This document shows positions 21,742 to 33,720 of a stretch of DNA of 64,000 nucleotides, in pieces (position 1 is the first letter of the stretch; every line of letters begins with the position of its first letter). The notes under the pieces are model-generated. The model was not told where the DNA came from. It did no database searches and worked only from the letters and a program-made list of their open reading frames with translations. This DNA comes from Saccharina japonica (lineage: Eukaryota > Sar > Phaeophyceae > Laminariales > Laminariaceae). The stretch is from assembly GCA_008828725.1 (NCBI GenBank), contig MEHQ01001318.1:1-64000 (forward strand). The letters run 5' to 3'. The translations under genes were made by a program, and so were the position numbers.

Positions 21742-24700
21742 TATACGGTGTTAGAACGAGGAAATTAGTTGGAGCAGGGAGCAAGGGGTAAGCAATACCG
21801 CAGGTGGTGCTTAGGCTTGTGAAAATATGCCTGTCCCAAGCGAAATTAGGTTTAGATAAACAACGAAATAGGAACGTCCTAAAACGATTGAACAATATTT
21901 GTTAACTGAAGCTGATCACGAGCCTTCATAAATCGTGCTTGAGTCTTGCCTAATGCAATGACCGCACGCTTCTACCAGGATAGGCACGTGAGTGAATTAT
22001 TGCCCGAGTTTTGTCTATTGTAAGTGCCGCTTGTGCCTTATCCCATCTGAGATATACGCACATGCCTGAGAAGATGTCTTAGTCTCGTCTCACAGAGTGC
22101 TTTACTCGAGCCTGGCTCAATCAGGTGCGAGCACGAAACGGACACGGGTGATACACCGTGTCTAATGCCACACACTTTGCTGGTTGTCACATCAAGAAAC
22201 CGTATTGACGGAAGCGCCGATGTCCAAACTATTGAAGATCGTTGAGTATCTGCAGTAATAATATTAGCGTTTCCTTTTCTATTCACACCGGTATACCCTA
22301 TATACAATATGGGTACGTACAGCAGGGGTGTGGATCAAATCAATTCATTTATTTCTTGAGTTGGTGTGGATTGAATTAAGTTTGACAAGAGAGGGAAGCG
22401 ATATTCACGGTGTTAAATTTAACGAGAGGATAATAGTTGCTACAAAAAAACGCGCATTCAACGCACTGACAATTGGATCATCGTTCTTCTCAACATCTCA
22501 GTAGTCCAGGCACATCATTTCCTAGAGCCTCGTCATCACCCACCTGAGTCTTCGGCGTCGAGGTTGTGTGGAGCGGCATGCACGCACCCAGCCACAGCGT
22601 CGAGTGCAGCCAACCATAAACCAAAGCCCCCCGGCCCTAATCGTAATTGTTTCCTAATGTTAACCAAAGGTAAATATTATACGTCTACAGTAGTGATTTG
22701 TGCCCACAAATGTTAAACATGAGGCCTGCGTACGCAGCCTTGCGAGTAGTGGAGTGCCATCAATGCGGTCGACTCTCAGAGCCCCACAACTACGGTCGAT
22801 TGTCCCAAACATCAACTACTTATACAGCTAGTCGTGGTATGCGAGTTTTTTACGCGTATGACCTCGAGTGGAAACGCCCCTGTTCTCTGGAAAGTGCAGA
22901 GCCCCCTGCCATCGGGACTAGATATCAAAGAAATGCGAGGAAAACCACAACAACGACAGCAAATAGTAGCGCAAAAAGTCAAACATGCCAGGTATTCGAA
23001 AAGGGGAAACCTAGAAACGGCCCTACGCCAAAACGGTGCTGGCGCATAGATTAATGATACGGTGCTAATTGGCCTCCTGTACTTCATGGTATACCCGCAA
23101 TTGGTTTACCTTTTCATGTTATATACCTGTGTACAGTGCTAGTTTACAGTACCTACCATTGGTTTTTAGAACTCACCGAGAAGAAAACCCTGGACAGTCC
23201 AGTTCCGCGCGGCTTAGTCGTACTGCACCACACCATTTGGATCTGTAACGTTCAGGGCACAACTTTCGACGTCGGTTGTTCGACGTCTGCAGTAGTACTC
23301 AGCCACTAATTTACACTACGCACAAGGGCTTTTCGTAACCTCTTTCCTATCTTATATCTGTACCTCTCCCATCAGTTACTACGTGCTCTGAAGCGCGAGG
23401 ACGTTATACGACTTGATTCCCCTGCTGACGTTGATACGGTTGCCGGTGACATTGCCCGTGGCGTTTCTGGTGATGTTGGAGTCTCCCGGGTTCGCGCTCC
23501 TCGTACAGCATGTGGTGTTCAGCAGTACAGTCTGTCGATGCTCAGTAGTAGTACGACGACACAGAGAATATTGCAGCAAGTTCTAGTCGCAGCACGAGTA
23601 CGTCGTAGCAGCACAGCAACAGCTTCATATGACGACCTTGGGAGCTCTGCGGGGAGGTAGATCTTGTTCTCCGTAGCAGCAGTTAGTCCATGTAGATATA
23701 TGACTATGATCTTGTTGCTGATAGCTCTGCGGATGAACTATGGGAGGTAACCGGATGGACCACGCTCAACTCAGGGCTAGCACTGCTGTACCACCTGAAT
23801 GAGATGACCACCCTCGCTGACACGAGTTAAAATATGTGAATTATATTATGCCCTGAAGAAAGAACATCCCAAATCTGGGCAGAGCCCAGTGAGAGAGTGC
23901 CCGAGAGAGAAGAAAAGACAGGAAGAAAAGACTGACTACTGTGGGCGATGATCTACAGCAGAACAAACACCAAATCCGTTTTACCCGACTGCATAATCCA
24001 CATACACCTGAAACCCCGGGGACGTATAATTTCCACGGTATCCCCTGTGAACCACGTCCGTTATACCATCCACATAATCCATACCCACCTATGACACCCG
24101 GGGATGTACCCAGGATGTCCCCTGATGGCCACAGAACTCACGTCAGCGGGTTCCTGCTGCACGTAAACGGACTTGTAGCAGTTCGGGTCTCAGGCATAGA
24201 TTTCGCGCAACGACCCTGATGAACCGCAGCTCTACGCGAAGCGCTGAACACGTCGAGGCTCATAACCTATCAGGGATCGTGTGTTGTATGAGTAGTTTCC
24301 TTTACAGTCTCGCCGCCCGTTGATGTTGATACAACAGGCCCGCCGCATTACCTATAGATACTTATCGCTGGAGCTGATGGAACACAGCCTTGTGCTGATA
24401 CACTTAGATATTGGGAAGAAATATGTGTGTATTAAACCATGGCGGACAAAAATAAGGCTTTTGGACTGGTTGGAAGTGCTGCGAGGAGCAGTGGTGATAT
24501 AAAGAGGAGTATAAGCGCGTGGGCTGTCTCCTGTGCCATACCGTCCAGAACTCGGGGACTGTCGTTCTTTGCTACAACGTCTAGATGCTGGGCTAATCAA
24601 GTACAACAATTTGATGCGTTGAGCTCGAAGAAAGCTGTTGTAATCCTGCCGCAATATTCCAGAGCCTTCCGGTTCAACTACGAAACCATAAAACATGTTG

Positions 24701-24960
24701 TAGTATTGCACTCCGCATTTCCTTGTGCACTCTATGCTAGCCATAGGCGATCCTGAACACAGCAGCTCTCGTGCCCACTTATGCCACTCCTGCTATAAGT
24801 AATTACAGTACGTGTACTGAAAATTGAATAAGTATTGGCTACCCAGCCTACACTTGAGAAGCAAGAAAAAAAATCGAAATTAAAGAAAGGAAAGGAAACA
24901 CCAAACACAACAAATCACGATTGAAGCAGCCACAGTAGTTTGCGGTTCGAGTAGCATAGA
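21742..24960. other. no gene recognised (about 3.2 kb)
   Basis: Only short frames on either strand, none with a recognisable domain or splice-supported continuation. An imperfect duplication lies at about 23985-24120 (ATAATCCACATACACC and CATAATCCATACCCACC, each followed by ACACC(T/C)GGGGA-like words). The frame at 24439-24756 starts with a clean ATG but has no other support. Confidence 0.45.
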
Positions 24961-24970
24961 CACGTTCTAC

Positions 24971-25870
24971 CTACTGGTCGACCTGGTACCTTGCCACCCT
25001 GTCTGCCGTCCCCTTCCTGCTTTCATCAACTACGATTTCCCTTCGACCGCTGCCCCTTCCTTCGCCGTTCCCTTGGACGCTACCCATAACGGATGCGTGG
25101 CGCTTCCTTCTCAATTTCGCACCATCCTTGTGCCACCTGACCATGAACCGTTCGGCTGGTTCAAGGACCCCCCGATACAACTTGCCCGCCTTTGCTTCAA
25201 TGGTGCACAGCGTGGTCTCAACTGCAAATACCAGCGGGGAGTGTTCCGCGGACCCCTCGGTGACTCAAAACACTCTGAGGTCACCAACGAGGCATTATTC
25301 CAAGTCCTCTCGATTGTCCGCCCGGTCTCCGGCCCTCCCCAACGGCGGTCGTCGCGAGCATCACCCGGTTGGGTAATCAACCGCCCCTCGTTTTTCCGCG
25401 CCACGGCCCCCGCAAAGGCGACCCCTTGTTGCCGGATGGTCGTTTCGATGCCTTCGCATCATGTCTTTTTGACGGCCTTCGCGTATGGTAGGGTGGTGTG
25501 GTCGGTACGCTGTCGGCGCTCTGGAAGCCAATGTCTCGCAGGAGGACTTGGTGGTGCACCGGTCGGAGTTCGGCGCAGTGTTTTGCGCTGAGGGTTCACG
25601 TCACACAGCCGTACAGCAGGGTTTCAATCACCTGTGCCTTTAGCATGCGGACTTTCAGATCAAGCGGGGCGGTTGTCATATTATACAACCCCCAGGGTCG
25701 AACCGCTCGAGGCATGCCGACATGATGAGACAGATCGGTCGTTCGGTTTCGAGCGAGAGGTCAGCGCTCTCCTCGTGGATGATGCCGCCCATATATGGTA
25801 ACTGGGTCGTCTGTCTATCTACGGGCACGATCCTTGCGAGTACAGTTGACCAGGTTTGGATGATAGCCAC
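24971..25870 (-). mobile_element. degraded LINE: reverse-transcriptase 3' end and C-terminal tail
   Basis: Reading down the minus strand, successive frames give YMGGIIHEESADLSLETERP, LDLKVRMLKAQVIETLLYGC, TLSAKHCAEL, HHQVLLRDIGFQ, AGAVARKNEG, RGPRNTPRWYLQ and YRGVLEPAERFMVRWHKDGA. These follow, in order, the end of the RT domain and the C-terminal region of a widespread endonuclease/RT-type LINE family. The reading frame changes at least twice, and a TGA replaces the expected Trp codon after GCVT at about 25608-25610, so it is dead. No endonuclease or central RT motifs are present, consistent with 5' truncation. Confidence 0.75.
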
Positions 25871-25899
25871 GACTTCTCCGCAGTATTATCTCACAGTTT

Positions 25900-27140
25900 A
25901 AACATGGTTATCAGCAACCATCATATAGGAAGTGCCTATTCGGTTCGTTTATACAAGCACGGTATCATATATATATACATATATTGACCATGATGTATGA
26001 ATATCATACTTCCGGGAGAGGCACCTTAGAGCTCTTAGCAATATGGCACTGAACTATTGTCCTATACCTTAGGTACGGATGAGCAGTCTGGAGTGCAGTC
26101 CGGATCCGCGGGGACGAGGGAAAAACGCAGCTGGCGGGCGTGGGAATCGGAACCATGCTACCCCCCCCCCCCCCCTCTGTGCACTCCGCTTTCAGGCCTC
26201 AAGACACGACACGTTAATCAAGAGAACATGTATATTCATACCCAGAGAAGACCAACGAGCGTAGCAGACTGGCCTGCGTCCCCTGTTCTCCCAAGAAAGA
26301 TAACCCCCACATCAGCATATGAGGCCGCATTAAAGCTACCTGTTATGGGGCTATCCCCGTTGGGGGCGAAACAAGGCAAACGTGACGGGTCTGGTGGCCT
26401 TGCTGTCGGCCTGAAAAACTATTACTTCGTCCATGAAGACCTGGTACACTACACTAATATAGCGGTTCGGTATGTACAAGTACGTTTGGTCGGGCTCCAT
26501 TAATCCGTCCGCTCATCCCGATTCCGCGCTCTCGCCAGCGCTCACCATGGAACCGTTTTTTCGCTTTGCGCTGTGCGATTGAATCGTGTCGGTGTCATGC
26601 CTGTATCACCCCTCGCTCGAACAGGGGGGAGTGTGCAGGAATCTCAGGCTGCGCCCTCACACGAGCTCGCCCCGGCATTCGTTCACACCCAAGATACTGG
26701 AGCTACCACTCCATCAGGCGTGAATTCCGTATCCGACAGTCTCCCAAAGCGAAAAATTGATCATCAGTTACTTCGTGTTGGTATTTTATTGGTTGCCCTC
26801 CCACCCACCCCCCCCCGAATGCAGAGCGGGTCTCATAGGGTCATACGACTTGTGCCAATGCCATGACAATGAAGCCGCGCCCCCCCACACGGGTCTTGTA
26901 TGACTTCGCTTGACTCGTGAGTCTCAGCATATATTCGGGCACTTTTCGACGTATTGTGCTGGTTGTATTACCCGCCCTGGCTGCCTCTTGCTGCCGTTAG
27001 GCACGGCTGCTGACACGACACTCCGGGTGTACGTGCCCCTTGTACGCCCCCGATGCCCATGAGCACTCTCGTTTGAAGCAGGTGCGTGGGGCCCTCTAAG
27101 GGGTGCAACGAACACACTCTACACGCTTATTTCCCATCGT
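25900..27140. other. no gene recognised
   Basis: Contains C runs at 26160-26175 and just beyond the right edge. The short word TCATAGGGTCATACGACTTG at 26831 recalls the 3' part of family P, but nothing else of that repeat is present. Confidence 0.4.
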
Positions 27141-27589
27141 TGTCACCCCCCCCCCCCCCCCCCCGTGTCGCAACGCTCGCGCGGCCTACTTAGGATTCCC
27201 ACCAAGGACAACACCTGACCAATATCGTACGTGTGTGCGTCGCGAAGGGGGGTGCGTGGGGGTTGTGAGTGTGTGCAGCAGTAACTCTTCGGCAAAATAT
27301 AAGCGGTCCTAGGAAAGACACGGGGACCACTGCTCTTAGAGTGGACATCTACAATGAATGGAAATACTTCGTTAGGAGTACGAGACGATCGAGGAGGGAG
27401 CTGAAACAGAGGGGTACCGCAGACTTTACTAGCCCGAGTAAATCGCGGTAAGATTAAAATACCCCTCGACCACGCCCAGAAACAAGCCCCCTGGCTAGAT
27501 TTTTCCTTGCGCACAGCCTGATTCACCCAACACACTTTCACGAAGCAGATACTAGATACACTACCGCCCCACCATCTTCTCCGCCTGAT

Positions 27590-28300
27590 CGTCCCCGCCC
27601 ACGAGTAGGAGACAGTCAAAGCTGGGAGGTTGCTCCTCTTCTTCACGCCGACGAACGGTTGTCGGTTAACATGGATGACGTTGTTAGATGCGCTCGCCCA
27701 CTTCGAGACAGAGAAGAAAATTCCGCCTTCAGGCCCTGCGGTGTTCGGCACCGAGCAGCGACGTCGCGATCCACCAGGGGCTCCAGCCGTTTGGAGAAAA
27801 AGCACGGTCCATGTTTTGGTTTCCGACCGTACTTCCTTCTCCACAGGTTGCTGCCGGAGTCACAGACTGCGAAATCATCGCGAGTCATGAAGGCGCTCTT
27901 GAATTGATTGATAGAATGTTGTCCTCACTTCGTTGCAGTATTGGTTTATCGACACTTCCACGCACGTCGTCACCCTTTGAAGCCGAGAACACTGCAGATC
28001 GCCGACGAGCTCTCTAAGGAGCTCTCTGGGGAGGCTTGACCACTCAACACGTTTAGGTCGAGAGGTAGGGAGATAAACCAACGGCGAGCAGTGTCTGTCC
28101 CCATCGACGTGGGTGGGTCTGAGGAGGAGGAGGGGGAGGGGGAGGAGGAGGAGGAGGAGGACGGCGGTTTTGCCACAACAATGTGTTTTCAGGTGCGGCT
28201 TGTTGTGTCGGTTTCCCCCACCCCGGCTTGCCTCATATGGTACATGCTCGTACTCACTGGGATGTATTATGGGCCAGGGATTGCAGTACACTACAACTAC
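27590..28300 (-). pseudogene. third copy of the PAN/TM membrane-protein family, frameshifted fragment
   Basis: Minus-strand pieces match the juxtamembrane and cytoplasmic part of the genes at 39223-40179 and 53437-52469. They are a Leu-rich stretch LLLLLLPLPLLLL, SRLQRVTTCVEVS, FMTRDDFAVCDSG, SKRLEPLVDRDVAARC, TPQGLKAEFSSLSRSG and EEEQPPSFDCLLL, followed by GTGGGC at the position of the donor in the other copies. The frame breaks just before FMT, where TATCAATCAATTC looks like a 4-bp duplication, and again between SRSG and EEEQ. Neither the Cys-rich ectodomain nor the last TM exon was found near it. Confidence 0.7.
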
Positions 28301-28942
28301 AGCTGCAGTAACAACACTACTACGTACTACTGCTGTACGTATACGTGTATACGCACCATATGATGCAGCAGGGACTGCCGTTTCGCAGTATATAGTAGCA
28401 GCACACATTGCTTGTATCTGTCGAACATCTTGTGTTATGTCACATACTCACCGCGGAATCGACCACCACGCTTCGTGCGCATGAACCCGACTTCGGCAAA
28501 CTACTTACTGCCGTAGCAAAACTAATTCCACACTACTACTGTAATTCCAAGCAGTTTCTTGCTTAAACCATGGGTGCAGCATGCACTCCAAAGTAATATG
28601 CGGATACGGAAAACAAAAAACAACACCAGCAACAAAAGCAACGGCAGAAAAAGACACACTGCTGTGCACAGAGACACCCGCGAGACAGCGTGGCGAGTGA
28701 GCCAAACAACACGGAGTGTTTTTTTTGGGGGAGGAGGCGGTTCTCTGTGACGGGGGAAGAGGGTTTAGTGTGGTGTCAGGGGTTCAGGTCCCCGTGCCCT
28801 CGCCTGTCTTGTTGTGACTTCGGATTTACAAAAGTACGAGTATAAGTACTGTAAGGTTAGCAGTACGTCTATACTACTGTAGTAGCACGTACAGTAGTAT
28901 AGTACCAGGTGTGCATTACGGCAACGAGAACGACAACTATTA

Positions 28943-29046
28943 CCGGGGACCATAGTAAATCGGTACAGTACCCACTAAAACCTACCTGGTATATGTTATC
29001 ATATTTATAGTAATAATATTTGGTCCTATTTACTATGGCCCCCCGC
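28943..29046. mobile_element. MITE family C copy
   Basis: Ends CCGGGGACCATAGTAAAT and ATTTACTATGGCCCCCCG are inverted repeats. The interior contains ATATTTGGTCCTATTTACTA, also found at 59020. No coding capacity. Confidence 0.75.
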
Positions 29047-29515
29047 CATACCAAACAACAACTGTTAACACTGCAAACAGTAGTGCACTATACGCTACTA
29101 TTAATACTACTGCTGGCTAGGCCCAGGCCTTTAAGGCATGCCTGAAATAATGCCTGAATGACCTTTTCTGAAAACAGCGTGCCTGAACGCGATTTTCGTG
29201 CCTATCTTGCCTATCTTTTCTCAGGCACGGCCAGGCATGTCAAAATGACAAAAAAGGCATAAAAAATAACGCCGTTATATTGAAACTCCCAAATTTTAGG
29301 GAAAGGGGGTTATTTGTTGTGTTTTTTTTTGCGGTCACGCGGTCACACAGTGCATCAGTGCATGCACAGACGCACAGCGCACAGCCAAGGCATCCCGCAC
29401 GGCCACAGCTCTGCTAACAGCCAGGGGTGGTGTCGTCCCAGAGTATCACGATACCACCTTCTGGGTGGCAGGCACCATGTCCGGTAAAGAAGGAAGTACG
29501 CACACACCACCAGCA

Positions 29516-29753
29516 NNNNNNNNNNNNNNNNNNNNNNNNNNNNNNNNNNNNNNNNNNNNNNNNNNNNNNNNNNNNNNNNNNNNNNNNNNNNNNNNNNNNN
29601 NNNNNNNNNNNNNNNNNNNNNNNNNNNNNNNNNNNNNNNNNNNNNNNNNNNNNNNNNNNNNNNNNNNNNNNNNNNNNNNNNNNNNNNNNNNNNNNNNNNN
29701 NNNNNNNNNNNNNNNNNNNNNNNNNNNNNNNNNNNNNNNNNNNNNNNNNNNNN
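29516..29753. other. assembly gap (238 N) close to poly(C)
   Basis: A run of N followed, after 7 bases, by 26 C at 29761-29786. Confidence 0.99.
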
Positions 29754-29760
29754 ATAATTA

Positions 29761-29791
<31 letters not shown>

Positions 29792-30010
29792 TTACGAACC
29801 TGTGCCGTGTATTATTGTTCACAGTAAATAAAGCTTGTTCAAGTTCAAGCTGTTTTTTTCTTTCTCGAAAACGGAAAGAGTGTAACCGCCGAGCCACGAG
29901 CGATACGTGTCTACGGAAATCCCCCTGGACGAGATATTTCCGTAGACTGCTGTATGTACTGTAGTGCATACAGAGTAGTGGCCGCCTAGCTTGTTCGTTG
30001 TGTGCGCCCC

Positions 30011-30187
30011 TGTCGCGAGTTATTAGGGGATTCCCGAGAGAGCGAACCCCCCTTACGCCTTCCGGGATCCCCAGCATCCTTGCAAGGTACACACATACCC
30101 TCACGCCTTGCGGGATACTACCTACGGTCTTTCCTTGTTGAATCCCACCGTACCTTGCGGGATCAATATCCCCTAAAACTCGCGACA
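30011..30187. mobile_element. MITE family E with a 6-bp target-site duplication
   Basis: A 177-bp element with terminal inverted repeats TGTCGCGAGTTATTAGGGGA (left) and, read inward from the right, TGTCGCGAGTTTTAGGGGAT. CGCCCC flanks both sides (30005-30010 and 30188-30193). Inside, ACGCCTT(C/G)CGGGAT is repeated. No open frame of note. Confidence 0.85.
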
Positions 30188-30736
30188 CGCCCCTCTTGTA
30201 TTATTGTGGAGCGAATCGGCTTGAACCCATACATACCGTGTGTTGTTGTATGTGAACACGTACAGTACTGTAGTACGAAGTACAGTAGTACGACACAGCA
30301 GTACTGCTGTATGTAGTAGTCGGCTCATCGGTTGTGCGAGAAAAAGTACACACGTACACGAAACGGCCGACACAGTAGTTCGTACGTAGCGAAGAAGAGT
30401 GCGCGGAGCTTCTGCCGCGTGTGTGTGTCGTCGTTTTATGTCAGTCGCCCCATGGTCGCCATATAGATTCCAAATTACTTGCCATTATTGTGTCGCCCGT
30501 CAACAACATCCGATTTGCCACGACGACAAGTAATAGATACCAGTACATACATATCATACGTACGAGTACATAATATCCAGATCTTGAAACGCGCGGCAAG
30601 ATATCCCATTTTTTTTACTTGATGAAAATCCCTGCGAGAACTATTAATAACTACAGTTAAGTACCGAACCTTAAAAACTCCGCATTTATTTTTACTTCGC
30701 CGCGTGGCTCGCGCTTGCCCGGTCGGGTATATTCAG

Positions 30737-30811
30737 GAAGGGGTTCATCTTCGGGAGGAGCGATACGAGTACCTTCTCACAACTGAGCTGGCTAGGAAGC
30801 AGCAACAACAG
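30737..30811 (+). CDS. possible 25-codon exon of an unidentified gene
   Basis: Lies between a TATATTCAG acceptor and an ACAACAG/GTGGGT donor, phase 0 at both ends. It encodes EGVHLREERYEYLLTTELAR then KQQQQ, which looks like charged alpha-helical or coiled-coil sequence. Codon content and splice sites are consistent with a real internal exon, but I do not recognise the protein. Confidence 0.35.
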
Positions 30812-31030
30812 GTGGGTCTGTTTGGTGGCGCGCTACTGTAATAAGCTGTACGAGTGCAGTTGGTTCATGGACGAGGGCGTCAGGCATTCAATTTTGTACC
30901 CCGTTTTCGTTTCCGCGCAATATATAACCATGGCTACGTACGTAATTAGAGTGTTTTGTTGCACACATACATGTGCCCCGCGCTCGTTATGATAGCTAAC
31001 TCCGTGACCCCCCATGACACACAATTAAAG

Positions 31031-31110
31031 CCGCGTTCGGTTCCCGAGGAGAAGAGGTCACGGCTACTTGTGCGTTGCTGCAGAAGGAGATGGGCTCGCT
31101 GAACGAGTAG
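31031..31110 (+). CDS. possible terminal exon of the same unidentified gene
   Basis: After ATTAAAG one frame reads AFGSRGEEVTATCALLQKEM then GSLNE and a TAG. Its phase (two bases before the first full codon) does not join directly to the exon ending at 30811, so either another exon lies between them or the pairing is wrong. It is listed only because the peptide is protein-like and ends cleanly. Confidence 0.25.
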
Positions 31111-32180
31111 CGCGCGCGCCATCGGGAGTCGAGAAACCTCGACATTCGACATATCATATGAACTGCTGTACGTACGTACGAGTAGTGAACTGCTCTACGA
31201 GTAGCCAGAGATCCAGAATGCGGTGGAATGCGGGGCGGGACAAAACATGGCGTAAGCAGTATACGAAGTACCAGGTACCAGGTACCAGTACAGCAAGCAG
31301 TAGTGCTGTACCTGTTGTACTTGTACAAGGAGGTAATAACGTACTACAGTAGTAGCACTACCGTATAGCAGTACGTAGAAGTACTACAGTACGTACTGCC
31401 TGTACCTTTGCTATTTCAACCAAGTATACGTATGATACGTGGCAAGTCCCGAGTCTACGAGTACAGCAAGAAGACCTACCTGCTGCAACATTTTCAGGGA
31501 GTACAGTAGTATCTCTATCAATACGACGACGGTTATTATGTACCATACAAACTTTCTACTCGAAACCCCCAATTAAAGTGAATTTTGGTTTTGTTTTCAG
31601 CCTGACCAGCTCGTAGTTGCCTTGTGTGCCCGGCCCTTACGTGCGAGCTGCTGTTTTGTTTCAGAAGTGCACGAGATGGTATTGGCCGAAATCTATTGGC
31701 AATAATACAACGCGTGTCTATACCCAGTGTCGTCTCGTCGCGACCCCGGTAGAACCAGGGGAGTCACCGGCCACTACAGCAGTAGTCAATCGCGAGGAAA
31801 CAAATAAAACGCGCGAACAGTTATCACGCATCTTGCAAAAAGCTGAGTATAGACCGATCGGGAGAACTCACAGCTGCCGTGTCCCCCCCCCCCCATAAAG
31901 CAGTACTCGTACGTATGATACGTGACGACGAACTACGAGTGTACTACAGTACAGTATCCTACAGGTACAGTACTACAGTACTACGAGTACTGATTTTTTT
32001 TATTTTCTGTCATATATATTTTTTTATTGCTACTACAGTACTCGGTAGTTGATGAGCTGGCCGTTACTGTAGTTTCACGCGATAAGGGAGCGCGGTACAG
32101 GCGTATCATAGGCCTACCCACGAGACTCTTTGTCCTTTGCGGATATGTACGGTACTACGGTAACGAACTGTAGTACAGTT
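31111..32180. other. no gene recognised; GTAC-rich palindromic stretch
   Basis: Dense in AGTACT, GTACGTAC and TACAGTA words, for example 31255-31400 and 31900-32000, so it can form many small hairpins. A C run lies at 31885-31894. Confidence 0.4.
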
Positions 32181-32182
32181 AC

Positions 32183-32183
32183 T

Positions 32184-32230
<47 letters not shown>
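32183..32230. repeat. (AGT)n microsatellite, about 16 units
   Basis: An uninterrupted AGT trinucleotide run. Confidence 0.95.
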
Positions 32231-32429
32231 CCCCCGCGCCCAAGAGACTGGGGACCAGATTGACCAGCGAACTTATGATACATCAGTCTATCCCTCTCGG
32301 CCGCATGTCCGCGAGGACCTTCCTCTTCTTCTGTGCTGAGTTCCGGATTTGATGATTATGTGGTGGAAAAGCTAAAGTTGTTGAACATACTCATATCGTA
32401 TCGAATGTTTCTACAGTAGTATGTAAGAC

Positions 32430-32745
32430 AACCCCTTGCCTGCTTCAGAAACATCTTTATTCCTATCACTCAAATACATGGCTTGCCCGCTTCGCCTCGG
32501 GGCGTATATACCCAATTATGTGGAGGGGGGGGGGGGGGGGGGGGGGGGGGGCGTTTACTACGTGGCCGGGACGTCTTTCGCATTTTTGTTCAAACATTGG
32601 GCGTTTTCCTCCGGATTATGATCAATTTCGCTGAAAATAGGGCCCCGGGGCGTTTACTCCGGGCGGGGCGTTTGCTATTACGTAATATTAATAGCATTAT
32701 TACGGGCCATAATACAGCAGTGCATTACTTAAATCAATTACAGAA
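32430..32745. repeat. family R repeat (GGGGCGTTTACT motif), interrupted by 27 G
   Basis: Resembles 50760-51030, the right interior of the TIR element at 49197-51226. Shared words are GCGTTTACT, TGGCC(A/G)GG, TTTTTGTT, CTCCGGATTATG and GGGGCGTTTACTCCGGGCGG. A G run at 32525-32551 sits where the related copy reads GGAGGCG. Confidence 0.7.
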
Positions 32746-32840
32746 GTAGTGGTGGTCCCGTTATATGCCGATCTACTGTACAGAATAACCAGTGGGTGGC
32801 TTGAAGTCTCGCCTTATTATACTGTGTGTAGTGTAACGAA

Positions 32841-33155
32841 GGATAAGAGCTCTCAAAGACGCACGCACCCTGGTCTCCAATCCACCTGTCCCTAGTCTCT
32901 CCCCGCTTCGTAGTTCGTTTCCTTTCCGTAGATGCTTTCAGGTTGGTCTGCCTCCTTGTCTTTACAGGAGTTCGTTTCCTTTCCGTAGATGCTTTCAGGT
33001 TGGTCTGCCTCCTGGTCTTTACAGGAAGCAGTTGAGACAAGGAGGCAGACCAACCTGAAAGCATCTACGGAAAGGAAACGGACTACGAAGCGGTGAGAGA
33101 CTAGGGACAGGTGGATTGGAGACCAGGGTGCGTGCGTCTTTGAGAGCTCTTATCC
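32841..33155. mobile_element. foldback element D with 120-bp inverted arms
   Basis: The left arm 32841-32960 and right arm 33036-33155 are reverse complements with only a few mismatches, starting GGATAAGAGCTCTCAAAGAC at the outside. The 75-bp centre holds a further copy of the inner 50 bp (GTTCGTTTCCTTTCCGTAGA and GGTTGGTCTGCCTCC), giving a tandem within a palindrome. A single-arm relative lies at 9559-9650. No coding capacity. Confidence 0.9.
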
Positions 33156-33189
33156 CGCAACAGTAGTCGTGCTCGCCTTAAAAATTCTG

Positions 33190-33510
33190 AATAGCAGGGC
33201 ACGGGTCACGACCCGACCCGCGGGTCGGGTCAAGAGGCTTTCAAAGTCTGACGGGTCGGATCGGGCCGGGTCGAGTCAGAAATTCTTCGAAAAATATCGC
33301 GGGCCGGGTGGGGTCAAGTCAGAACATCTGCAAAATCTCACGGATCGGTTCGGTTAACACTCGACCTTTAAAAAACCGCACGGGTCGGGTCGGGTCGGGT
33401 CGGGTCGGGTCGGGTCGGGTCGGGTCGGGTCAATGGGTGTTTAAAATATCAAGAGTCGGTTTGGCTCATGACCCACCGTGAGACACGGGTCATATCGCGG
33501 GTCGGGCCAC
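33190..33510. repeat. (GGGTC)n island
   Basis: A perfect pentamer run at about 33379-33429 (10 or more units) sits within 300 bp of degenerate GGGTC-rich sequence, including CGACCCGACCCGCGGGTCGG at 33206. Confidence 0.85.
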
Positions 33511-33720
33511 CTTGACCCCCGAGGTTTTTCTGCTGACCCACAGCAGTGTGCCCAAGTGTATCTAGAGTGTTTCGTGTACCTAGACTGTACGCGTGTACCT
33601 GGTTTTTGGCTCCAAAGTGACGAGGTGCCCCTAGAGTTTGGCGACTTCCCTAAACTTATTTATTTGTATATGCACCCGTCCGCCACCCTCTGTTTTGACT
33701 GTAGATACGCACACGGCACA

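Noticed and set aside
28765..28800. GGGGTTCAGGTCCCC, another T-arm-like hairpin.
   Set aside because: No other tRNA arms at the proper distance; a simple hairpin is enough to explain it.
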